Below are positions 42,621 through 52,649 of a stretch of DNA of 64,000 nt, in pieces. Positions within the stretch are counted from its first letter, which is position 1; the number at the start of each line of letters is the position of its first letter. The DNA is taken from contig CAVYTX010000003.1 in NCBI GenBank assembly GCA_963771545.1, positions 124,001-188,000 on the forward strand. The letters run 5' to 3'. The notes beneath the pieces are model-generated. The model had not been told where the DNA came from. It made no database searches and worked only from the letters and a program-made list of their open reading frames with translations. The position numbers and the translations under genes are program-made. The DNA comes from CAKZLS01 sp963771545. Its GTDB lineage: Bacteria; Pseudomonadota; Alphaproteobacteria; Rhodospirillales; Defluviicoccaceae.

Positions 42621-44091
42621 TTTGTTGAGAGGAGACCCTATCGAAGTGACCGTTGCCGTTGACACCGCTCAGACGGAGATCGCCGGACTGACCTCCGACT
42701 CGCGGCAGGTCAAGCCCGGCTTCCTGTTCGCGGCCTTGCCGGGCAGCTGGGCCGACGGGCGCGACTTCATCGGGGGCGCGATCGAGCGGGGCGCGGTGGC
42801 CATCCTGGCTCCGCCCGGAGCCGATGACCGGGGAACCGCCGCCGATCTGGATCGGCGGGGGATCCCTCTTATTGTCGACGAGAACCCGCGCCGCCGTTTC
42901 GCCCTCATGGCGGCGCGGTTCTTTGCGGATCAGCCCGCGACGGTGGCGGCGGTCACCGGAACCAATGGGAAGACATCCGTGGTGTGGTTCCTGCGTCAGA
43001 TCTGGGCGGGTCTCGGCCACAAGGCGGCGAGTCTCGGCACCCTCGGCCTCCATGCTCCCAATGTTCAAATCAGCGGCCGCCTGACTACGCCCGATCCGGT
43101 GCGGTTGCATCGCACGCTGGCCCGGCTCAAGGTGACCGGGGTGGAGTATCTGGCCATGGAGGCGTCGAGCCACGGCTTGGCCCAGCATCGTCTGGACGGG
43201 GTGCGCATCGCGGCCGCGGCGTTCACCAATCTGTCTCGCGATCATCTCGACTACCACGGCTCCGCCGACGCTTATCTTTCGGCCAAGGCCCGCCTGTTTT
43301 CCGATCTCGTCGCCGACGACGGAACCGCCGTTCTCAACGCCGACGCGCCCCATGCGGCGGACATGGAGGCGATCGCGGAGCGACGGGGGCTGCGGGTTCT
43401 GACATTCGGGACGCGGGGGCGCGATATCCGGCTGGACGGCATCGAGGCGGTTGGCGACGGCCAGCGGTTGACGGTAACCGTCGGCGGCGAAACCACCCAA
43501 CTGATACTGCCGCTGGTGGGCGACTTCCAGGCATGGAACGCGCTCGGTTCATTGGGGCTCGCGGTGGCCACGGGCGCCAACACCTGGGCCGCCTTGGCGA
43601 CGCTCGCGACGCTGCGGGGCGTGCCGGGCCGGCTGGAACGGGTGGCGCGCATGAACTCCGGCGCCAGCGTCTACGTGGATTACGCGCATTCGCCGGATGC
43701 GCTGGCTTCGGTGCTCCGCGCGCTTCGCCCGCAAGCCCGGGGCAAGCTGTCGGTCGTCTTCGGCTGCGGCGGGGACCGCGATCCAGGCAAGCGGCCCGAG
43801 ATGGGGCGCATCGCCGCCGAGTTGGCGGACCAGGCCGTGGTCACCGACGACAATCCTCGCGGCGAGGCGCCGGCGAACATCCGCCGGCAGATTCTCGCGG
43901 CGTGTCCCGAAGCGGTCGAAATCGGTGATCGCGCCGAGGCCATCGCCCACGCCATATCGCAACTCGAGGCCGGCGACGTGCTGGTGATCGCCGGAAAGGG
44001 CCACGAGACCGGCCAGACCATCGGAGAGCGGGTGGTGCCGTTCGACGATGGCGAAGTGGCGCGGGCCGCCGCCGAGGAGATCGACCGATGA
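42607..44091 (+). CDS. murE: UDP-MurNAc-tripeptide ligase MurE
   Basis: 494-aa ATP-dependent ligase adding the third residue, probably meso-diaminopimelate, to UDP-MurNAc-L-Ala-D-Glu. It has LTSDSRQVKPGFLFAALPG, the P-loop VTGTNGKTSVVWFL, LAMEASSHGL, YVDYAHSPDAL and the substrate motif DDNPRGEAP, a form of the DNPR box associated with meso-DAP. The TTG at 42607 starts MRLIDLLRGD as in relatives, with GGGGA eight bases upstream; this overlaps ftsI by 14 bases. Confidence 0.95.
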   Translation: MRLIDLLRGDPIEVTVAVDTAQTEIAGLTSDSRQVKPGFLFAALPGSWADGRDFIGGAIERGAVAILAPPGADDRGTAADLDRRGIPLIVDENPRRRFALMAARFFADQPATVAAVTGTNGKTSVVWFLRQIWAGLGHKAASLGTLGLHAPNVQISGRLTTPDPVRLHRTLARLKVTGVEYLAMEASSHGLAQHRLDGVRIAAAAFTNLSRDHLDYHGSADAYLSAKARLFSDLVADDGTAVLNADAPHAADMEAIAERRGLRVLTFGTRGRDIRLDGIEAVGDGQRLTVTVGGETTQLILPLVGDFQAWNALGSLGLAVATGANTWAALATLATLRGVPGRLERVARMNSGASVYVDYAHSPDALASVLRALRPQARGKLSVVFGCGGDRDPGKRPEMGRIAAELADQAVVTDDNPRGEAPANIRRQILAACPEAVEIGDRAEAIAHAISQLEAGDVLVIAGKGHETGQTIGERVVPFDDGEVARAAAEEIDR

Positions 44092-45527
44092 CCTCGGCTT
44101 CGACCCTGTGGACGCGCGACGCGGCGGCGAAGGCCACCGGCGGCCGCGCCCATGGCGACTGGCGGGCGAGCGGAGTTTCCATCGACACGCGGACGCTCCA
44201 TCCCGGCGATCTGTTCGTCGCCCTCAAGGGACCGAGCTTCGATGGCCATGAATTCGTGGCCGAGGCCCTGGCCAATGGGGCGGCGGCGATCATGGTGTCC
44301 CGCGTTCCGCCGGCGCTCGACGCCGATGCGCCGATGCTTGTCGTGGCGGATACGCTGCGGGGGCTCGAGGATCTCGGGCGCGCGGCGCGGGCTCGCACCC
44401 AAGCCCGCATCGCCGGCATCACGGGCAGTGTCGGAAAAACCAGCGTCAAGGAAGCTTTGAGGGTGGTTCTGGGCGCTCAGGCCCCGACCACGGCCAACGA
44501 CGGCAGTTTGAACAATCACTGGGGCCTGCCCTTGAGCCTCTCGCGCATGCCCAAGTCCGTTTCCTTCGGCGTCTTCGAAATGGGCATGAATCATCCGGGC
44601 GAAATCGAGCCACTGTCGCGGATGGCCCGGCCGAACGTGGCGGCGATCACCGCCGTCGAAGCGGTTCACAAGGCCCACTTCGCGAGCCTGGAAGCCATCG
44701 CCGACGCCAAGGCCGAGATCTTCAGCGGTGTGGTGGAGGGCGGCATCGCGGTCCTCAATCGCGACAACTCCCAGTTCGCGCGTCTTGTTGGGGCCGCCGG
44801 CGACCGCGGCATCGGCACGATTATCGGCTTCGGCCGTCACGCCGATGCGCGGGTCCGCTTGCTCGGGGTGGACGCCGGCGCCATGGGCTCGACGGTTCGA
44901 GCCTCGGTGGACGGCGAAGAGCTCGAATACCGGCTGAATGTCGCAGGCGATCATTGGGTGATCAACAGCCTGTGCGTGTTGGCGGTGGCGGGCGCGGTTG
45001 GCGCCGATATCCGGTCGGCGGCGAGGGTGCTCGGCGAGGTCTCGGCTCCCAAGGGGCGGGGGCGGCGGAGCCCTATCGCCATTGACGGCGGAACCTTTGA
45101 GTTGATCGACGACAGCTACAACGCCAGCCCGGTCTCGATGGCCGCCGCGTTCGAGGTTCTGGGCCGGGCGCGGACGGGTCCCGGTGGCCGGCTCATCGCC
45201 GTTGTCGGCGACATGCTCGAACTGGGCGACGATGCGCCGGCCCTGCACGCGGCCCTGCTTGGTCCGCTTCAAAAACACGGGATCGATCTCGTGTATGCGG
45301 CCGGTTCGGCCATGATCCATCTGTTCGACTCATTGCCCACGAATATGCGGGGTGGACATGCGGCCGACTCCGCGGCCCTGGCGCCGCTGGTGACCGCCTC
45401 TATTCGGGCCGGGGACGTGGTGAGCGTGAAGGGATCGGCGGGAAGCCGCATGGGCGTCGTGGTCGAGGCCCTGCGCGGTCTCGACGCGGGCCGATCCGGT
45501 TCGGCGCGCGCGGTGAATGGGGAGTAG
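44088..45527 (+). CDS. murF: UDP-MurNAc-tripeptide--D-Ala-D-Ala ligase MurF
   Basis: 479-aa ligase completing the UDP-MurNAc-pentapeptide. VSIDTRTLHPGDLFVALKG, P-loop GITGSVGKTSVKEAL, SLNNHWGLPLSLSRM, FEMGMNHPGEIEPLS and the C-terminal DDSYNASPVSMAAA are intact. ATG is within the murE stop (ATGA). Confidence 0.96.
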   Translation: MTSASTLWTRDAAAKATGGRAHGDWRASGVSIDTRTLHPGDLFVALKGPSFDGHEFVAEALANGAAAIMVSRVPPALDADAPMLVVADTLRGLEDLGRAARARTQARIAGITGSVGKTSVKEALRVVLGAQAPTTANDGSLNNHWGLPLSLSRMPKSVSFGVFEMGMNHPGEIEPLSRMARPNVAAITAVEAVHKAHFASLEAIADAKAEIFSGVVEGGIAVLNRDNSQFARLVGAAGDRGIGTIIGFGRHADARVRLLGVDAGAMGSTVRASVDGEELEYRLNVAGDHWVINSLCVLAVAGAVGADIRSAARVLGEVSAPKGRGRRSPIAIDGGTFELIDDSYNASPVSMAAAFEVLGRARTGPGGRLIAVVGDMLELGDDAPALHAALLGPLQKHGIDLVYAAGSAMIHLFDSLPTNMRGGHAADSAALAPLVTASIRAGDVVSVKGSAGSRMGVVVEALRGLDAGRSGSARAVNGE

Positions 45528-45536
45528 GGGAAAGCC

Positions 45537-46625
45537 ATGCTGTTCCATCTCCTCTACCCTCTGGCCGATCAGTTCGCGCCGTTCAATGTCTTCCGCTACC
45601 TGACATTCCGGACCGGGGGCGCGGTGATTACCGCGCTGGTGGTGAGTTTCGTCATCGGGCCGCCGCTGATCCGGTTGTTGAGAAAGCGGCAAACCGACGG
45701 CCAGCCCATTCGCGAGGACGGCCCGGAGGGCCATCTTCTGACCAAGCGCGGCACCCCGACCATGGGCGGGTTCCTTATTCTCGCGGCGCTGCTCGTTTCG
45801 ACGCTGTTGTGGGCCGATCTCGGCAACGGCTTCATCTGGGTCGCGCTGTTGGTCACCGTAAGCTATGGCGCCATCGGGTTCCTCGACGATTTCCGCAAGG
45901 TCGTCTATCGCGACAGCAAGGGATTGCCGGGCAAGGGTAAGTTGCTGCTGCAGGTGGCCATTGCCTTCAGCGCGGCGCTATGGATCAACGAGCTGACGCC
46001 GCCGGACTTGCGGAACATGCTGGCCGTGCCGTTCTTCAAGGACCTTCTCCTCAATCTCGGCGTCGCTTATACGCTGTTGGCGATCATGGTGATCGTGGGG
46101 GCTTCGAACGCCGTCAATCTGACCGATGGTCTCGACGGCTTGGCCATCGTCCCGGTGATGATCGCGACCGGCGTGTTCGCCCTGATCGCCTATCTCGCCG
46201 GCAACACGATCTTTTCCAACTATCTGCAGATTCACTATGTACCGGGAGCCGGCGAGCTCGCGGTGTTCTGCGGCGCTCTCGTGGGCGCGGGACTGGGGTT
46301 CCTGTGGTTCAATGCGCCCCCCGCCCGCGTGTTCATGGGCGATACCGGCTCGTTGTCCCTGGGCGGCGCGCTCGGCGCCATGAGCGTGATCACCAAGCAC
46401 GAACTGGTTCTTGCCATTGTCGGCGGATTGTTCGTGCTCGAGACCGTATCGGTCATCGTCCAGGTGGTCTCCTTCAAGCTGACCGGCCGGCGCGTATTCC
46501 GCATGGCCCCGCTTCACCATCACTTCGAAAAAAAGGGATGGGCGGAGTCGACCATAGTGATCCGGTTCTGGATCATTGCCTCGATCCTGGCGCTCGCCGG
46601 GCTGTCCACGTTGAAGTTGCGGTGA
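45537..46625 (+). CDS. mraY: Phospho-N-acetylmuramoyl-pentapeptide transferase MraY
   Basis: 362-aa polytopic membrane enzyme making lipid I from UDP-MurNAc-pentapeptide and undecaprenyl phosphate. About ten hydrophobic helices; KRGTPTMGGFLIL, GFLDDFRKV with the Mg-binding Asp pair, NAVNLTDGLDGLAI, and VFMGDTGSLSLGG and APLHHHFE near the C-terminus. Confidence 0.97.
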   Translation: MLFHLLYPLADQFAPFNVFRYLTFRTGGAVITALVVSFVIGPPLIRLLRKRQTDGQPIREDGPEGHLLTKRGTPTMGGFLILAALLVSTLLWADLGNGFIWVALLVTVSYGAIGFLDDFRKVVYRDSKGLPGKGKLLLQVAIAFSAALWINELTPPDLRNMLAVPFFKDLLLNLGVAYTLLAIMVIVGASNAVNLTDGLDGLAIVPVMIATGVFALIAYLAGNTIFSNYLQIHYVPGAGELAVFCGALVGAGLGFLWFNAPPARVFMGDTGSLSLGGALGAMSVITKHELVLAIVGGLFVLETVSVIVQVVSFKLTGRRVFRMAPLHHHFEKKGWAESTIVIRFWIIASILALAGLSTLKLR

Positions 46626-46632
46626 GAAGGCG

Positions 46633-48009
46633 ATGATCGAACTGTCCTTCCTCGCCGATCGCACCGTCGCCGTTCTCGGTCTCGGCCTGACCGGCATGGC
46701 CGCGGCCCGCGCGCTGTCGGAGAGCGGCGCGACGGTGTGGGCATGGGACGACAACCCGAAAACCCGGGACGCCGCCGTCGCGGCCGGCATCTCGCCGGTG
46801 GACCTTTACCAATGCGGTCTGGTGGAGGCGGCGGCCCTGGTGACGAGCCCGGGCATTCCGCTCACCCATCCCGAGCCGCATCCCCTGGTGCAACGGGCGC
46901 GCGCCGCCGGTTGCCCGGTGATCGGCGATGGCGAACTGCTCTATCGGGCCCAACCGGACGCCACCTACGTCGGCATCACCGGAACCAACGGTAAGTCCAC
47001 GACCACCGCGTTGATCGGCCATATCTTGCGGACGGCCGGGCGTGAGTGCGAGGTGGGCGGCAATCTCGGAACACCGATGCTGGCGCTGCGGCCCCTGGAG
47101 AGGGACGGCGCCTACGTTCTGGAGTTGTCGTCCTTTCAGTTGGAACTCAACCCCTCCATGGTGTTCGAGGTAGCGGTTCTTCTCAATATCTCGGCCGATC
47201 ACCTGGACCGTCACGGCGACATGGATGGCTACGTGGCCGCCAAGCGGTTGATCTTTTGCGGCCAGCCGCCGGAGCACACCGCGGTCATCGGAATAGACGA
47301 CGATTACTCCCGGGACATCTACGCCGGTCTCGAGACCGGGGACGGCCCCCGGGCCATTCCGGTCTCGGGCCGTGCTCCGACCGTGGGCGGCGTGTATGCC
47401 GACGGCCGTAAGCTTTACGACCGGCTGGCGGATGGCGATCCCCGGCTGGTCTTCGATCTCGACGAGGCGAAAGCGCTGCCGGGCGAGCACAACGCCCAGA
47501 ACGCCGCCGCCGCCTACGCCACCGCGCGGGCGGTCGGCGTCGACGCGGAAACGGCCTGCGACGGGCTGCGGACGTTCCCGGGGCTGGCCCACCGCCAGGA
47601 GGTCATCAAGGTCGTTCGCGGGATCGCCTATGTGAACGACAGCAAGGCCACTAACCCCGAAGCCGCCGCGCGGGCGCTGGCTTGCTATGGCGCCATCTAT
47701 TGGATCGCCGGTGGCCGGCCGAAACCGGGCGGCCTGGAGCCCATCGAGCCTTTTCTCGATCGGGTGCGCCACGCCTTCCTCATCGGCGAAGCCACGGACC
47801 GGTTCGCGCGAGCGCTCGAAGGCAAGGTTCCCGTGAGCCGTTGCGGCGCCCTCGATGCCGCCGTGGGCGCCGCGCGCGAGATGGCGGAGCGGGACGGTCC
47901 GGCCGGCGCGGTTGTGGTTCTGTCGCCGGCGTGTGCGTCCTTTGACCAGTTCAGGAATTTCGAGGACCGCGGCGACGCGTTCCGGTCCTTGGTGGGGGCG
48001 CTAAACTGA
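46633..48009 (+). CDS. murD: UDP-MurNAc-L-alanine--D-glutamate ligase MurD
   Basis: 458-aa ligase adding D-Glu. N-terminal domain VLGLGLTGMAAARALSESG, VTSPGIP, P-loop GITGTNGKSTTTALI, LELSSFQLE, NISADHLDRHG and C-terminal VNDSKATNPEAAARAL. It begins eight bases after mraY and its TGA overlaps the ftsW ATG (TGATG). Confidence 0.96.
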   Translation: MIELSFLADRTVAVLGLGLTGMAAARALSESGATVWAWDDNPKTRDAAVAAGISPVDLYQCGLVEAAALVTSPGIPLTHPEPHPLVQRARAAGCPVIGDGELLYRAQPDATYVGITGTNGKSTTTALIGHILRTAGRECEVGGNLGTPMLALRPLERDGAYVLELSSFQLELNPSMVFEVAVLLNISADHLDRHGDMDGYVAAKRLIFCGQPPEHTAVIGIDDDYSRDIYAGLETGDGPRAIPVSGRAPTVGGVYADGRKLYDRLADGDPRLVFDLDEAKALPGEHNAQNAAAAYATARAVGVDAETACDGLRTFPGLAHRQEVIKVVRGIAYVNDSKATNPEAAARALACYGAIYWIAGGRPKPGGLEPIEPFLDRVRHAFLIGEATDRFARALEGKVPVSRCGALDAAVGAAREMAERDGPAGAVVVLSPACASFDQFRNFEDRGDAFRSLVGALN

Positions 48010-49130
48010 TGGCGTTTCCCCGCACCGATACGAGCCTGATCAGCCGCTGGTGGTGGACCGTGGACCGCTGGACCCTCGGCGCGGTTCTGATGATCGCCGG
48101 CATCGGCATCGTGCTGACCATGGCCGCGTCGCCGGCGGTCGCCGTGCGCATCGGTCTCGACACCTTTTACTTTGCCCGCAGACAGTCGATTTATGTGCCC
48201 ATTGCGCTGATCGTGATGTTCGTGACGTCTCTGCTGTCGCCGAAGGGCGTCAGGCGTTCATGCGTGATCGGGTGCGCCATCGCGCTGGCTCTGACGGTCG
48301 CGACCCTGTTCGTCGGCGACGAGGTCAAGGGCGCTACCCGCTGGATCCGGCTGGGCGGCCTGTCGCTCCAGCCGTCGGAGTTCCTCAAGCCCACGTTCGC
48401 GGTGGTGTCCGCCTGGTTCATTTGCGTCAGCCGCCAGGAACAGGGAGTCCCCGGCTATATTATCGCGACGGCTCTGCTGCTGCTGTGCGGCGGTGTCCTG
48501 TTGAGCCAACCGGACGTGGGCACGACCATTCTCATCGCCGGAACCTGGGCCGTACAGGTCTTCCTCGCCGGATTGCCGATGATCCTGGTGTTCCTCGTCG
48601 TGGTGATGTTCATGGGCGGCGCGGTCGGCGCTTACTTCTCGTTCGATCATGTCCGGTCTCGGGTCGATCACTTCCTCGACCCGGCGGTGGGCGAGGGGTA
48701 TCAGATCGGCCGGGCGCTGGACGCTTTCAAGAGCGGCGGTCTGTTCGGGCGCGGTCCCGGCGAGGGGCACGTCAAGGAGCTATTGCCGGACGCTCACGCC
48801 GATTTCATCTTCGCCGTTGCCGGCGAAGAATTCGGTCTCCTTGTCTGCCTGTTGGTCATCGGGCTGTTCGCCTTCGTAGTGCTGCGCGGTTTCGGCCGGG
48901 CCCTCAAGGACAGCAACCTGTTCGTCGTGTTGGCCGCGACCAGCCTGCTTGCGCAGTTCGGCATGCAGGCATTGTTCAACATGGCTTCGACCACGCACAT
49001 CATTCCTCCCAAGGGCACGACGCTTCCGTTCATCTCCTATGGCGGATCGGCGACCATCGCGCTGGCGTGGGCCATGGGGATGGTTCTGGCTCTCACCCGC
49101 CAACGCCCGGAAAGCGGGGTGGAGCAATGA
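48009..49130 (+). CDS. ftsW: Lipid II polymerase FtsW
   Basis: 373-aa SEDS glycosyltransferase that polymerises lipid II at the septum with FtsI. About ten hydrophobic helices; the signature GATRWIRLGGLSLQPSEFLK, then GPGEGHVKELLPDAHADFIF and the C-terminal STTHIIPPKGTTLPFISYGG. Sits in the cluster between murD and murG with overlaps on both sides. Confidence 0.96.
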   Translation: MAFPRTDTSLISRWWWTVDRWTLGAVLMIAGIGIVLTMAASPAVAVRIGLDTFYFARRQSIYVPIALIVMFVTSLLSPKGVRRSCVIGCAIALALTVATLFVGDEVKGATRWIRLGGLSLQPSEFLKPTFAVVSAWFICVSRQEQGVPGYIIATALLLLCGGVLLSQPDVGTTILIAGTWAVQVFLAGLPMILVFLVVVMFMGGAVGAYFSFDHVRSRVDHFLDPAVGEGYQIGRALDAFKSGGLFGRGPGEGHVKELLPDAHADFIFAVAGEEFGLLVCLLVIGLFAFVVLRGFGRALKDSNLFVVLAATSLLAQFGMQALFNMASTTHIIPPKGTTLPFISYGGSATIALAWAMGMVLALTRQRPESGVEQ

Positions 49131-50275
49131 CCGGAATGTCGAGCCCGCGCGTCGTCCTCGCCGCCGGCGGCACCGGTGGGCACGTGTTCCCGGCGGAGGC
49201 TCTGGCCGCGGAACTCCTCGCGCGCGGCGTCCGGCTGATCCTGTTCACCGACCAGCGCGGCGGCGCTTACGGCGGCGTGCTGGGCGAGGTGGAGATGCGG
49301 TTCGTTCGATCCGGGCGCATGGCCGGCCGCAATCTCGTCGCGCGTTTCCAGGGCGGCGCCGAACTCGCTCTCGGGTTCTTCCAGGCCCGGTCCCTTCTGA
49401 AGCGGACATCGCCACGGGCCGTCGTCGGCTTTGGCGGATACGCTTCCGTTCCGACCGTGCTCGCGGCCGCCATGACCGGCTGTCCAACGCTGATTCACGA
49501 GCAGAACGCCATTCTGGGCCGCGCCAACCGGCTGCTCGCCGCCAGGGTTGCGCGGATTGCCACGGCATACGATCAGGTGGGCGGTCTGCCGGCGGGCGCG
49601 GCCGGGAAAGTCCTGCGCACCGGGATGCCGGTTCGACCGGCGTTCGCGGCCGTGCGCGGGCAAACGTATGCACCAATCGAAAGCGAGGGTCCGGTCCGTC
49701 TCCTTATTCTCGGAGGCAGCCAGGGCGCCCGTGTGTTCAGCGACGTGGTTCCGGCGGCGGTGGGACGGTTGGCCAAGGATCTGCGCGAACGCCTCGTGAT
49801 CAGCCAGCAGTGCCGCCCCGAGGATCTGGATCGGGTCCGCGACGCGTATGCGCGCATTCACGCGGCCGCGGAGCTCGCGGCGTTCTTTGGCGATGTGTCC
49901 CACCGCCTCGCATCGGCGCATCTGGTCATCGCCCGTTCCGGGGCATCCACGGTCGGTGAATTGACGACCGCCGGCCGGCCCGCCGTACTCGTTCCGTATC
50001 CGCACGCCATCGACGATCACCAGACGGCCAACGCCCGAGCGCTCGACGCCGCCGGCGCCGCGTGGCTGATCCCGCAGGAGGCGTTCTCCCCGGAGTCGCT
50101 GGCGGAGCGGCTGAATTCGCTGCTCACGAGTCCCTCGACCCTCAAGACGGCGGCGGATAAAGGCCGCGCCGCCGGCCGGCCGGACGCGGCGGAAAAATTG
50201 GCGGACGCGGTGCTGGCGCTGATCGAGCCCAACGGCGTCACTGAAACATCGAATAAAGGGAGGCAAGCCGCATGA
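49127..50275 (+). CDS. murG: UDP-GlcNAc transferase MurG
   Basis: 382-aa GT28 enzyme converting lipid I to lipid II at the inner face of the membrane. VLAAGGTGGHVFPAEALA glycine-rich loop, VVGFGGYASVPTVLAA, HEQNAILGRANR, LLILGGSQGARVFSD, and the donor-binding ARSGASTVGELTTAGRPAVL with DDHQTANA. The ATG is within the ftsW stop (ATGA), although the frame is open far upstream. Confidence 0.96.
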   Translation: MTGMSSPRVVLAAGGTGGHVFPAEALAAELLARGVRLILFTDQRGGAYGGVLGEVEMRFVRSGRMAGRNLVARFQGGAELALGFFQARSLLKRTSPRAVVGFGGYASVPTVLAAAMTGCPTLIHEQNAILGRANRLLAARVARIATAYDQVGGLPAGAAGKVLRTGMPVRPAFAAVRGQTYAPIESEGPVRLLILGGSQGARVFSDVVPAAVGRLAKDLRERLVISQQCRPEDLDRVRDAYARIHAAAELAAFFGDVSHRLASAHLVIARSGASTVGELTTAGRPAVLVPYPHAIDDHQTANARALDAAGAAWLIPQEAFSPESLAERLNSLLTSPSTLKTAADKGRAAGRPDAAEKLADAVLALIEPNGVTETSNKGRQAA

Positions 50276-51702
50276 AGGCGCTTCCCCTCGGCGTTGGCAC
50301 CATTCACTTCGTCGGCATCGGCGGTATCGGCATGAGTGGCATCGCCGAGCTGCTGCACAACCTGGGTTACTCGGTCCAGGGCAGCGACCGCGCCGAAAGC
50401 CATAACACCCGGCGGCTGAGGACCATGGGTGTGCCGGTCGCCATCGGTCACGAGGAAGCCAACCTGGGCGACGCCCACGTGCTGGTCGTCTCCTCGGCCG
50501 TCAATTCCGACAACCCCGAGATCGTGGCGGCGCGCAAGCGGCTGGTGCCGGTGGTCCGGCGCGCCGAGATGCTGGCCGAGCTGATGCGCCTGAAATGGTC
50601 CATCGCCGTCGGCGGCACCCACGGCAAGACCACCACGACGTCGTTGGTTGCGGCCGTCCTCGACGCCGCCGACATGGATCCGACGGTGGTCAACGGCGGC
50701 ATCGTCAATGCCTGGGGATCGAACGCGCGGCTCGGTAGCGGCGAATGGGTGGTCGCGGAAGCCGACGAGTTGGACGGGACGTTCGTAAAACTTCCGGCGA
50801 CCATCGCCGTGGTCACCAACATCGATCCCGAACACCTGGACCACTACGGCAGTTTCGATGCTATTCGCGAGTTGTTCGCCTCGTTCGTCACCAATATCCC
50901 ATTCTACGGCTTCGCGGCGCTTTGCATCGATCACCCCGAGGTGCAGGCGATGATTCCCAAGGTGCTCGACCGGAGGGTGGTCACCTACGGGTTCAGTCCG
51001 CAGGCCGACGTGCGCGGGATCGATTTGGAATTCGCGGCCGACGGAGTCCGGTTCGACGCGGTGATCTCCGAACGCGGCACCGGCCAGTCCCGGACCGTGG
51101 AGCGCCTCCATCTTCCCATGTTCGGCAGGCACAACGTGCAGAACGCGCTGGCGGCCATCGCCATCGCCAACGAGATGGATATCGATGACGCCGTGCTGCG
51201 GCGGGCGCTTGCCGGGTTCGAGGGCGTCAACCGCAGGTTCACCCGAACCGGCGAGGTCGGCGGCGTCACCATTATCGACGATTACGCGCACCACCCGGTC
51301 GAGATCGAGGCTGTGCTGGCGGCGGCGCGGACGGCGGGGCCCGGCCGGATCATCGCCGTGGTTCAGCCGCACCGTTACAGCCGGTTGCGCGATCTGTTCG
51401 AGGAGTTCTGCGCCTGCTTCAATGATGCCGACGCCGTCCTGGTCGCGGATGTCTATCCGGCCGGCGAGGAGCCCATCGAGGGCATCGACCGGGAGACGCT
51501 GGTCGACGGTCTCCGGGCTCACGGCCACCGCCAGGTCATAGCCCTTCCGGTACCCGAAGACCTTGCCGGGTTGATCCACGATTTGGCGCGTCCCGGCGAT
51601 TTCGTGGTGTGTCTGGGTGCGGGCAGCGTCACCCAGTGGGCGCACGCGTTGCCCGACGCGCTGCGGCGGCTCGGCCAGGATGCCCGGGGAGGCCACGCAT
51701 GA
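50272..51702 (+). CDS. murC: UDP-N-acetylmuramate--L-alanine ligase MurC
   Basis: 476-aa ligase adding the first amino acid to UDP-MurNAc. HFVGIGGIGMSGIAELL, P-loop VGGTHGKTTTTSLVA, VVAEADELDGTF, NIDPEHLDHYG, GRHNVQNALAAIAIA and TIIDDYAHHPVEIEA are all present. The canonical P-loop contrasts with the Mpl/MurC-like copy at 25258. ATG within the murG stop. Confidence 0.97.
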   Translation: MKALPLGVGTIHFVGIGGIGMSGIAELLHNLGYSVQGSDRAESHNTRRLRTMGVPVAIGHEEANLGDAHVLVVSSAVNSDNPEIVAARKRLVPVVRRAEMLAELMRLKWSIAVGGTHGKTTTTSLVAAVLDAADMDPTVVNGGIVNAWGSNARLGSGEWVVAEADELDGTFVKLPATIAVVTNIDPEHLDHYGSFDAIRELFASFVTNIPFYGFAALCIDHPEVQAMIPKVLDRRVVTYGFSPQADVRGIDLEFAADGVRFDAVISERGTGQSRTVERLHLPMFGRHNVQNALAAIAIANEMDIDDAVLRRALAGFEGVNRRFTRTGEVGGVTIIDDYAHHPVEIEAVLAAARTAGPGRIIAVVQPHRYSRLRDLFEEFCACFNDADAVLVADVYPAGEEPIEGIDRETLVDGLRAHGHRQVIALPVPEDLAGLIHDLARPGDFVVCLGAGSVTQWAHALPDALRRLGQDARGGHA

Positions 51703-52649
51703 TGGCGGCGGTCAAACGCGTTTCGACCTTGATCGACCGGTTACCGGCGGTGCGCGGCCGCTATACCGGGAACGTTCCGCTGGGACCGGTCACCTGGTTC
51801 CGGGTCGGTGGGCCGGCCGAGGTCCTGTTCCGTCCCGCCGATGAGGCCGATCTAGCGGAGTTTCTCGCGGCCAAACCGGCCGATGTGCCGGTGACCGTGC
51901 TCGGCGTCGGCTCCAACCTTCTGGTCCGCGACGGCGGCGTTCCGGGCGTCGTGGTTCGCCTCGGGCGTCCGTTTGCTTTCATCGAGGCCGCGGATGACAT
52001 GGTGAACGCGGGCGCCGCCGCTCTCGACCTCAACGTGGCGCTGACCGCCCGCGACGCCGGCATCGCCTGCCTGGAGTTCCTGTGCGGCGTGCCCGGAACC
52101 ATCGGCGGCGCGCTCAGAATGAACGCCGGCGCCTACGGCTCGGAAACAAAGGACGTGGTGGTGACGGCTCGCGCGCTCGACGACATTGGCGGCGTTCACG
52201 ACCTGACCCCGGTGGCTCTCGGTTTCCGGTATCGAGGCTGCGGCGTGCCCGCCGAATGGATGTTCGTGTCGGCCCGGCTCCAAGGGGCCCCGGGGGATTC
52301 CGTATCCATCGGCCGCCGTATGCAGGAGATCCGCGACGCCCGCGAGCAAAGTCAGCCGATCCGGACCCGAACCGGCGGCAGCACGTTCGCCAATCCGGCG
52401 GGGAGAAAGGCCTGGAAACTGATCGACGAGGCCGGATGCCGGGGACTCCGGCGCGGCGGCGCCCAGGTTTCGGAAAAACACTGCAATTTCTTGATCAACA
52501 CCGGCAGCGCCACCGCCGCCGACCTCGAGGCGCTCGGCGAGGACGTACGCCGCCGCGTCTTCGAAACCTCGGGCGTGACGCTGGAGTGGGAGATCCGGCG
52601 CATCGGTGTCCGGTCTTCAGGAGCGGCAACCCAGGAGGCGCGGCGATGA
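51699..52649 (+). CDS. murB: UDP-N-acetylenolpyruvoylglucosamine reductase MurB
   Basis: 316-aa FAD enzyme producing UDP-MurNAc. FAD domain LGPVTWFRVGGPAEVLF, VLGVGSNLLVRDGG and CGVPGTIGGALRMNAGAYG; C-terminal MurB domain with REQSQPIRTRTGGSTFANP (active-site Ser), KAWKLIDEAGCRG and EKHCNFLIN. Type I length. ATG within the murC stop (ATGA). Confidence 0.96.
   Translation: MMAAVKRVSTLIDRLPAVRGRYTGNVPLGPVTWFRVGGPAEVLFRPADEADLAEFLAAKPADVPVTVLGVGSNLLVRDGGVPGVVVRLGRPFAFIEAADDMVNAGAAALDLNVALTARDAGIACLEFLCGVPGTIGGALRMNAGAYGSETKDVVVTARALDDIGGVHDLTPVALGFRYRGCGVPAEWMFVSARLQGAPGDSVSIGRRMQEIRDAREQSQPIRTRTGGSTFANPAGRKAWKLIDEAGCRGLRRGGAQVSEKHCNFLINTGSATAADLEALGEDVRRRVFETSGVTLEWEIRRIGVRSSGAATQEARR

Noticed and set aside
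48050..49126. Long frame in-phase with murG but upstream of it
   Set aside because: It is the shadow of ftsW in another frame; the conserved MurG N-terminus begins at the ATG at 49127.
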